Shown: positions 57,737 to 64,000 of the stretch, one piece after another
Layout of the letters: each line of letters begins with the position of its first letter
Numbering within the stretch: position 1 is the stretch's first letter
NCBI GenBank assembly: GCA_964512285.1
Contig: CAZEJO010000004.1
Span: 1 to 64,000, forward strand
Direction of reading: 5' to 3'
Origin: SM23-28-2 sp964512285
GTDB lineage: Bacteria; Chloroflexota; Dehalococcoidia; SM23-28-2
Length of the DNA: 64,000 bases
Position numbers and translations under genes: made by a program
The notes under the pieces: model-generated
Seen by the model: the letters and a program-made list of their open reading frames with translations, nothing else
Told to the model about the DNA's origin: nothing
Database searches by the model: none

Positions 57737-58471
57737 ATGCTAGAGCTTTCGTTCTTAGGTTCAGGCAACGCTTTCGCCTGCGGCGGGCGCTACTGGAGCT
57801 CGTTCCTAGTCAACGGCCGCTACCTGCTCGATGCGCCTCCCACTCTTCTCCCCCACCTGAAGCGCCTGGGTGTTCCCCCAACCGACATTTCCACCGTCTT
57901 CATCAGTCACTTTCACGGTGATCACTTCCTGGGGCTGCCCTTTCTCTTTCTTGAGTATCTTCACATGACGCCGCGGCAAGAAAACCTCTACATCGTGGGC
58001 CCGCCCGGCGTTGAGAGGGTGATCGAAGCGCTGGCCGACATGGCCTTCCCCAACCTCACGCGCGCCGACGTCGGCTATAAGCGCCTCTACCTTGAAGCCG
58101 ACGCAGATCGGCAGCAGACCGTGGACGACCTCTCTTTCCAGGCCTTCCCCATGGAGCACGCCGGCGAAGATCTGGACGCCTTCGGCTACAGGCTGAGCTT
58201 GGCTGACAAGATGGTCGCCTACACCGGCGATACGGAGTTCTGTGACCAGATCTTCACTCTGGCGGAGGGGGCGGACGTGCTGGTGCTGGACTGCAGCTAT
58301 AGCGAAGACAGAGGGCCCTATCATGTGAGCTTCGCCGATGTGCCGGAGATCAGGAAGCGACTGCCGCTGTCCACCACTATCATCCTCACCCACCTGGAGG
58401 CAGAGCCCGACGTCAGCGGCCTGGAAGGCGTGCTGGTCGCTCGCGACTTCGAAACCTTCCGCTTCCCCTGA
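57737..58471 (+). CDS. RNase Z-like metallo-beta-lactamase-fold hydrolase
   Basis: 244 residues. The MBL fold starts with LELSFLGSGNAFACGGRYWS; metal site SHFHGDHFLGLPFL (HxHxDH, about 58-66), MEHAGED (about 140), YTGDTEFCD (about 163) and a final THLE. It resembles tRNase Z and arylsulfatase-like members but is shorter (about 310 in classical RNase Z) and lacks the flexible arm. A phosphodiesterase or arylsulfatase function is therefore open. Strong terminator follows. Confidence 0.85.
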   Translation: MLELSFLGSGNAFACGGRYWSSFLVNGRYLLDAPPTLLPHLKRLGVPPTDISTVFISHFHGDHFLGLPFLFLEYLHMTPRQENLYIVGPPGVERVIEALADMAFPNLTRADVGYKRLYLEADADRQQTVDDLSFQAFPMEHAGEDLDAFGYRLSLADKMVAYTGDTEFCDQIFTLAEGADVLVLDCSYSEDRGPYHVSFADVPEIRKRLPLSTTIILTHLEAEPDVSGLEGVLVARDFETFRFP

Positions 58472-58491
58472 TAGCGACCCCCCAGAGCAAG

Positions 58492-58519
58492 AAAGGCAGG
58501 GGTAACTCCCCCTGCCTTT
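58492..58519. terminator. bidirectional terminator, hydrolase/suf
   Basis: AAAGGCAGGGG (58492-58502), short loop, CCCCTGCCTTT (58509-58519): an 11-bp perfect stem between the hydrolase (+) and sufU (-), with T-rich ends on both strands. Confidence 0.8.
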
Positions 58520-58550
58520 GCCTTTCTCTCCGGCCGCAACCGGCTGTGAG

Positions 58551-59006
58551 TTAGCCTCGGCCTTTGCCGAACTCCTCCAGCGCCTCCTGCAGGGTGTTCC
58601 AGGCCAGGGTGGCGCACTTGACCCGCACTGGGAACTTGCGCACCCCCTGAAGGGCCTCCAGGTCGCCCAGAGCCTCCACATCCACCTCGTCGGAGCCGTA
58701 CATCATGCCCTTAAACGTCTCGAACAGGGAATCCACTTCCTCCAGACTGAGGCCCTTCACGGCCTCGGTCATCATGGAGGCCGAGGCCTGGCTTATGGAG
58801 CAGCCCCTGGCCTCGAAACGCACGTCGGAGACGCGGCCGTCGCGAATGTCCAGCTCGACCCGCACCTCGTCGCCGCAGAGAGGATTGTCGCCCTCGCTGG
58901 TGGCGCTGGGCTGGTCGAGAGAGCCGCGGTTGCGGGGGTTGCGATAGTGGTCGAGGATGATCTCCCGATAGAGCTCATCCAGCTCCACGTCTCTATCCAG
59001 GGGCAT
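58551..59006 (-). CDS. sufU: SufU-type iron-sulfur cluster assembly protein
   Basis: 151 residues from ATG 59006 (it overlaps sufS by 14 bp). Zinc/cluster ligands in SEGDNPLCGDEVRVEL (Cys about 42), GCSISQASASMM (Cys about 68) and FPVRVKCATLAW (Cys about 130), plus Asp in the first motif, are the SufU pattern. SufU receives persulfide from SufS and passes it to the SufBCD scaffold. The 18-21-residue insertion that distinguishes SufU from IscU is present between the last two Cys. Last gene of the suf cluster. Confidence 0.92.
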   Translation of the reverse strand: MPLDRDVELDELYREIILDHYRNPRNRGSLDQPSATSEGDNPLCGDEVRVELDIRDGRVSDVRFEARGCSISQASASMMTEAVKGLSLEEVDSLFETFKGMMYGSDEVDVEALGDLEALQGVRKFPVRVKCATLAWNTLQEALEEFGKGRG

Positions 59007-60252
59007 GGCTGAAGAAGGCTCTCGCTTTCTCAAGACCCTCGACGAGTGCATCCACCTCTTCCAGGGTATTGTAGATGTAGAAGCTGGCGCGGGCGGTCCC
59101 TGCTATATCGAAGCGCCGCATCAACGGCTGAGCGCAATGGTGGCCGGCCCTGATAGCCACACCCTGCCGGTCCAGGATCGTCCCCACATCGTGAGCATGG
59201 ATGTCAGGGTAGTTGAAGGATGCCACACCGCCTCGCCGAGAAGTGTCCTGGGGGCCGTAGACAATGATGTTCTCCAGTTGTCGAAGGCGACGCAGGGCGT
59301 AGGCAGCCAGCTCTTGCTCGTGGGCGCGGACGTTATCCATGCTCAGCGCCGAGAGGTAGTCCAGGGCGGCGCTGAAAGCGATGACATCGGCGATGTTGGG
59401 GGTGCCCGCCTCGAACTTCCAGGGAACATCGTTCCAGGTGGCACCCTCCAGCCGCACGCGGCTGATCATCTCCCCGCCGCTCTGGAAAGGCTCCATCGCC
59501 TCCAGCAGCTCGTAGCGGGCGTAGAGGACGCCGACCCCCGTGGGGCCCAGCATTTTGTGAGCGGAGAAGGCCAGGAAGTCGCAGTCCAGCGCCTGAACGT
59601 CCACCGGCATGTGAGGCACACTCTGAGCTCCGTCCACCACCGCCAGGGCGCCCCGCCGATGGGCTACCGCGATGATCTTGTCCAGGACGTTGATGGTGCC
59701 GAAGGCATTGGAGACCTGGGTCACGCTCACCAGCTTCGTCTTCTCAGTGATGATATCGTCCAGCCCATCCAGGTCGAGGGTTCCCTCGTCGGTGACGCCT
59801 ATGTACTTGGCGGTGGCTCCTACCTCCTGGGCCAGGCGCTGCCAGGGCACCATGTTGCTGTGGTGCTCCATCTGGCTGAGGACGATCTCGTCTCCCTTCC
59901 TCACGTTGGCCCGACCCCAGGCATAGGCGATCAGGTTCAGGGCCTCGGTGGCGCTGCGCGTGAAGACGATGGTCTCCGGCCGAGGCGCATTGATGAACCG
60001 AGAGACCTTGGCCCGTGTCTCCTCATAGGCGGCGGTGGCCTCCTCGCCCAGCGTGTGGATGGCTCTGTGGATGTTGGCGTTTTGGTTTTCGTAGTAGTGG
60101 ACCAGCGCGTCGATGACAGCCCGCGGCTTCTGGGTTGTAGCGGCGTTGTCCAGGTAGACCAGCGGCTTGCCGTGCACCTGGCGACCAAGGATGGGGAAAT
60201 CCCGCCGGATGGCCTGCACATCGAACACCGTCCTCGCCCTCGTTGGCTTCAT
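58993..60252 (-). CDS. sufS: SufS cysteine desulfurase
   Basis: 419 residues from ATG 60252, which overlaps the Rieske stop (ATGA). The PLP enzyme releases sulfur from cysteine: LVYLDNAATTQKP (about 30), HSNMVPW, DGAQSVPHM, PLP-Lys in FLAFSAHKMLGPTGVG (about 240), RAGHHCAQPLM with catalytic Cys (about 377). Length and motifs match group II (SufS/CsdA) enzymes. It donates to SufU, whose gene overlaps its 3' end. Confidence 0.95.
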   Translation of the reverse strand: MKPTRARTVFDVQAIRRDFPILGRQVHGKPLVYLDNAATTQKPRAVIDALVHYYENQNANIHRAIHTLGEEATAAYEETRAKVSRFINAPRPETIVFTRSATEALNLIAYAWGRANVRKGDEIVLSQMEHHSNMVPWQRLAQEVGATAKYIGVTDEGTLDLDGLDDIITEKTKLVSVTQVSNAFGTINVLDKIIAVAHRRGALAVVDGAQSVPHMPVDVQALDCDFLAFSAHKMLGPTGVGVLYARYELLEAMEPFQSGGEMISRVRLEGATWNDVPWKFEAGTPNIADVIAFSAALDYLSALSMDNVRAHEQELAAYALRRLRQLENIIVYGPQDTSRRGGVASFNYPDIHAHDVGTILDRQGVAIRAGHHCAQPLMRRFDIAGTARASFYIYNTLEEVDALVEGLEKARAFFSHAPG

Positions 60253-60560
60253 GGCGCCGCCACCCGGATCTCGTTGCCCTCCACCTTGAGGGGGTAGGTG
60301 GCGAGGGGCTTGACGGCGGGCAGGGCCAGCACCTTGCCCGTCTTCACGTTGAAGCGGGCGCCGTGGCGCGGGCACTCGATGACGTCGCTCTGCAGTTCGC
60401 CTTGATCCAGGGGGCCGCCGTCGTGCGTGCAGATGTCGTCGATGGCGAAGAACTCCCCGTCCACGTTACACAGAGCGATACGCCTATCGCCTACAACCAC
60501 CACCTTCACCCTTCCCGCCGGGATATCGCTTGTCTCCGCTACCTTGATGAAGGCGCTCAT
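60249..60560 (-). CDS. Rieske-type [2Fe-2S] ferredoxin within suf operon
   Basis: 103 residues. Rieske ligands CTHDG (about 44) and CPRHGARFN (about 63) with the disulfide-free pattern of ferredoxin-like subunits, as in dioxygenase systems. It is encoded between sufD and sufS with ATGA overlaps on both sides, so it is part of cluster assembly or its electron supply rather than of a dioxygenase. The role as electron donor to suf assembly is inference. Confidence 0.92.
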   Translation of the reverse strand: MSAFIKVAETSDIPAGRVKVVVVGDRRIALCNVDGEFFAIDDICTHDGGPLDQGELQSDVIECPRHGARFNVKTGKVLALPAVKPLATYPLKVEGNEIRVAAP

Positions 60561-61897
60561 GGTGGCGCCAACCCCAGCTTCTCATCCACCGCCCGCCGCA
60601 GTCTATGCTGGATGGCCGGTAGGGGAATCGCCTCCAGAACAGGCTCGAAGAAACCATCCACGATGAGCTTCTGGGCGTCCTGGCGGCTGAGGCCGCGGCT
60701 CATCAGGTAGAAAAGCTGGGCCTCGTCGACCTGGCCCACGGTTGCCGCGTGGCTGCAGCGCCTGATGTCACTGGCCTCGATCTCCAACGGCAGAATGGGG
60801 TGAGCCTTGGCCCCCTCGCTCAGGATGAGGTTGCGCACCGTCTGGCCGGCGTCGGTGCCGCGCGCATCGCTATGCACCCGCACGCTACCCAGGTGCACCG
60901 ACATGGCCTGATCCTTGACCACCACCTTGAACAACAGATCGCTCGAGCAGTCAGGGGCGATGTGCTCCTGCAACGTCTGGTGGTCGAAGTGCTGGCCGTC
61001 GCTGCCGAAGACCACACCCTGCATCTGTGCGTTGGCCCCGGGGCTTTCCAGCACGCTCTCCACGAAGAACTTGGTGAGCTCTCCCCCAAGGCCGATGACC
61101 AGGGAGTCCAGCCTGCTGTCTCCTGCCAGCAGGTGACGCTGCGCTCCCAGGTTGTACACCTGCCGCCCCAGTTGCTGCACCGAGATGTGGCGGAGCTGTG
61201 CCCCCTCTCCCAGATAGACCTCGGTGGCACCGCAGGAGAGGGCTTGGCCGTCCATCTCCGGCGAGAACTGCTCGGCGATGAAGGTGAGCTTGCTCCCCGC
61301 CTCCAGCACGATGAGGGTGTGCGGGAAGACGGCCAGCCCCGGCCTGGCCAACCACTGGCAGGCCCGCAAGGGCAGCTCTACCTCCACCCCCTTAGGTACA
61401 TAGACGAAGGCGCCGCCGCTCCACATGGCCCCGTGGAGAGCGGCGAACTTGCCGTGCTCTGGAGGCAGGCAGCGGGTCATGAAGTAGCGCTCCACCAGTT
61501 CCGGTTGTTCGCCGACGGCCTCCTCCAGGCTGGTGAAGATGACTCCTTGCTTCGCTGCTTCCTCCGCCGGCGAGACGTGAACCACCTGCGAGTCGTGCTG
61601 AATCAGGAGGCCGCTCTCCGGCCGGCTCTTGTCCAGCAGGGCGCATAGCCCCTGGGGCAGCTCGGCTATGCTGTCCGCGTGGGGGTAGGGCGCTTCGGCG
61701 AAAGGCAGGAGTTCGTCGAGAGCAAGGGCGCTGATATCGGTGCGCCGCCAGTCCTCGTCCTGAGGCGTAGGCATGGGCGTGGCCTCGTAGACCCGCCAGG
61801 CCTCGAGGCGGCGCTGGCGCAGCCAGGACGGCTCGCTATGGAGGGAGGATAGCTCCTCCACTACCTGACGGGAGAACCCCTTCGCCGCCTGTTTCAT
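60557..61897 (-). CDS. sufD: SufD, Fe-S scaffold subunit
   Basis: 446 residues from ATG 61897; the frame extends to TTG 61915, less likely. Beta-helix SufBD core with FVYVPKGVEVELPLRACQWL, FIAEQFSPEMDGQALSCGAT, HFDHQTLQEHIAPDC, KAHPILPLEIEASDIRRCSH and AQLFYLMSRGLSRQDAQKLI. With SufB and SufC it makes the SufBC2D scaffold, in which SufD helps iron entry. The stop overlaps the Rieske start (ATGA). Shorter and more divergent than SufB, as usual. Confidence 0.93.
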   Translation of the reverse strand: MKQAAKGFSRQVVEELSSLHSEPSWLRQRRLEAWRVYEATPMPTPQDEDWRRTDISALALDELLPFAEAPYPHADSIAELPQGLCALLDKSRPESGLLIQHDSQVVHVSPAEEAAKQGVIFTSLEEAVGEQPELVERYFMTRCLPPEHGKFAALHGAMWSGGAFVYVPKGVEVELPLRACQWLARPGLAVFPHTLIVLEAGSKLTFIAEQFSPEMDGQALSCGATEVYLGEGAQLRHISVQQLGRQVYNLGAQRHLLAGDSRLDSLVIGLGGELTKFFVESVLESPGANAQMQGVVFGSDGQHFDHQTLQEHIAPDCSSDLLFKVVVKDQAMSVHLGSVRVHSDARGTDAGQTVRNLILSEGAKAHPILPLEIEASDIRRCSHAATVGQVDEAQLFYLMSRGLSRQDAQKLIVDGFFEPVLEAIPLPAIQHRLRRAVDEKLGLAPP

Positions 61898-62021
61898 GAT
61901 CGACGTCAACGGCACAATTCCTCTTGCTCAAGAGCGGTATCGCTACCGGTTACCTGAGGCGAAAGAGATGCCCGCCTCTCTGTCTAGCGCCAGGCTTGGT
62001 GAGGGAAAGGCCATCCCCGGC

Positions 62022-63431
<1,410 letters not shown>

Positions 63432-63443
63432 TCTGCCTCTAGC

Positions 63444-64000
63444 TTAGGCTACTGTCTCGCCGGCAATCCACTCGTAGCCCTTGGCCTCCAGCTCCTGAGC
63501 CAGCTCCATGCCGCCCGAGCGGACGATGCGACCGTCGAAGAGAACGTGCACGAAATGAGGGTCGACGTAGTTCAGTATGCGCTGGTAGTGGGTGATCAGC
63601 AACATCCCCATCTGGGGCCCGGCCAGCTTGTTGATGCCGTTGGCCACCGCCCGCAGTGCATCGATGTCCAGGCCCGAGTCGGGCTCGTCCAGGACGGCCA
63701 TCTCGGGCTCCAGCATGGCCAGTTGAAGGATTTCGTTCCGCTTCTTCTCGCCGCCCGAGAAGCCCTCGTTGACATAGCGCTCGGAGAAGGCGCGGTTCAT
63801 CTCCAGCAGGGCCATCTTTTCGAAGAGCTGCTTGCGGAACTCGGTGACCGAGGGCTCCTCGCCCTTGCTGGCCTTCAGGGCCATGCGCAGGAAGTGGCGT
63901 ACCTTCACCCCGGGGATCTCCACAGGGTACTGGAAGGCCAGGAACATCCCCCGGCGGGCCCGCTCGTCGGGTGGTAGAGGAAGGACATCCTTGCCCTTCA
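63444..64000 (-). CDS. sufC: SufC ATPase, N-terminus beyond window
   Basis: The right edge cuts the gene. The visible part, KGKDVLPLPPDERARRGMFL to the end, covers about 185 of 250 residues and misses the Walker A loop. Present are FLAFQYPVEIPGVKVRHFL, signature NEGFSGGEKKRNEILQLAML, Walker B MAVLDEPDSGLDIDAL and switch LLITHYQRIL. SufC binds SufB and SufD and drives scaffold rearrangement. First gene in the visible part of the cluster. The ATG at 63947 is internal and not the start. Confidence 0.93.
   Translation of the reverse strand, partial: KGKDVLPLPPDERARRGMFLAFQYPVEIPGVKVRHFLRMALKASKGEEPSVTEFRKQLFEKMALLEMNRAFSERYVNEGFSGGEKKRNEILQLAMLEPEMAVLDEPDSGLDIDALRAVANGINKLAGPQMGMLLITHYQRILNYVDPHFVHVLFDGRIVRSGGMELAQELEAKGYEWIAGETVA

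Noticed and set aside
59005..60297. 430-residue plus-strand frame opposite sufS
   Set aside because: Antisense to a fully convincing cysteine desulfurase. Similar shadow frames lie opposite sufD and sufB.

Overview
The window looks like part of a GC-rich, metagenome-derived scaffold: it has a 100-N gap at 37987-38086 and is cut inside a gene at both ends. Gene content fits a Chloroflexota-like bacterium, possibly Dehalococcoidia. Pointers are a suf cluster with a Rieske protein between sufD and sufS, a ModE/Tup/molbindin cluster, secreted proteins ending in a repeated 'GWN...W.R..P.RPE' domain, and a possibly leaderless transcript. This assignment is an inference; no rRNA or marker phylogeny is available here.

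Left half, about 1-33.2 kb, is accessory DNA. It starts with a truncated DNA methyltransferase, a RAMA-domain protein and two phage- or element-like genes (1-2.5 kb). A large secreted glycoside-hydrolase-like protein follows (2.9-6.0 kb). Next is a polymorphic-toxin (Rhs) locus read on the minus strand: an intact 2068-residue Rhs protein with a type-37-like toxin tip and an overlapping immunity gene, then a start-less Cys-rich toxin tip with its own membrane immunity gene, then a truncated tip with a lipoprotein gene, with two Rhs-core fragments (6.1-14.7 kb). Two more secreted proteins follow, a beta-helix protein and a YVTN beta-propeller, which share the same C-terminal repeat (15.4-19.8 kb). 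Then comes a candidate defence locus of D12 adenine methylase, HerA and NurA on the minus strand, beside a DUF4062 (TIR-like) protein fused to a DeoR-like sensor (20.5-26.9 kb). The island closes with a transposase scar, a tyrosine recombinase, a frameshifted two-gene module, and a large serine recombinase whose last codons lie inside tRNA-Pro(GGG) (27.2-33.2 kb). Short repeats (a centre near ACACTAAGTGT, and an 80-150 bp tail element) recur at the joints between these modules, suggesting accretion as cassettes.

Right half, 33.4-64 kb, looks like core chromosome. It holds a zinc alcohol dehydrogenase, LarE plus a TauE-type sulfite exporter, a PHP phosphoesterase, a gap-broken dUTPase preceded by a MITE-like palindrome, a kinase fusion, a Nudix-eIF2B pair, a lipoprotein, an alpha/beta hydrolase, a glycerophosphodiesterase, a ModE-TupABC-molbindin cluster with a visible ModE-type operator, and a MarR-MFS operon with a palindromic operator. 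Further right are a MidA-like methyltransferase, an Archaeoglobus-type secreted lipase, a radical SAM protein, an HMG-CoA-synthase-like/DUF35 fusion that lacks the nucleophilic Cys followed by a thiolase, an RNase Z-like hydrolase, and the sufCB-sufD-Rieske-sufSU cluster running off the right edge.

Most start sites were moved from the longest reading frame to the codon supported by a ribosome binding site, a stop-start overlap or the start of homology; the reason is given in each entry.
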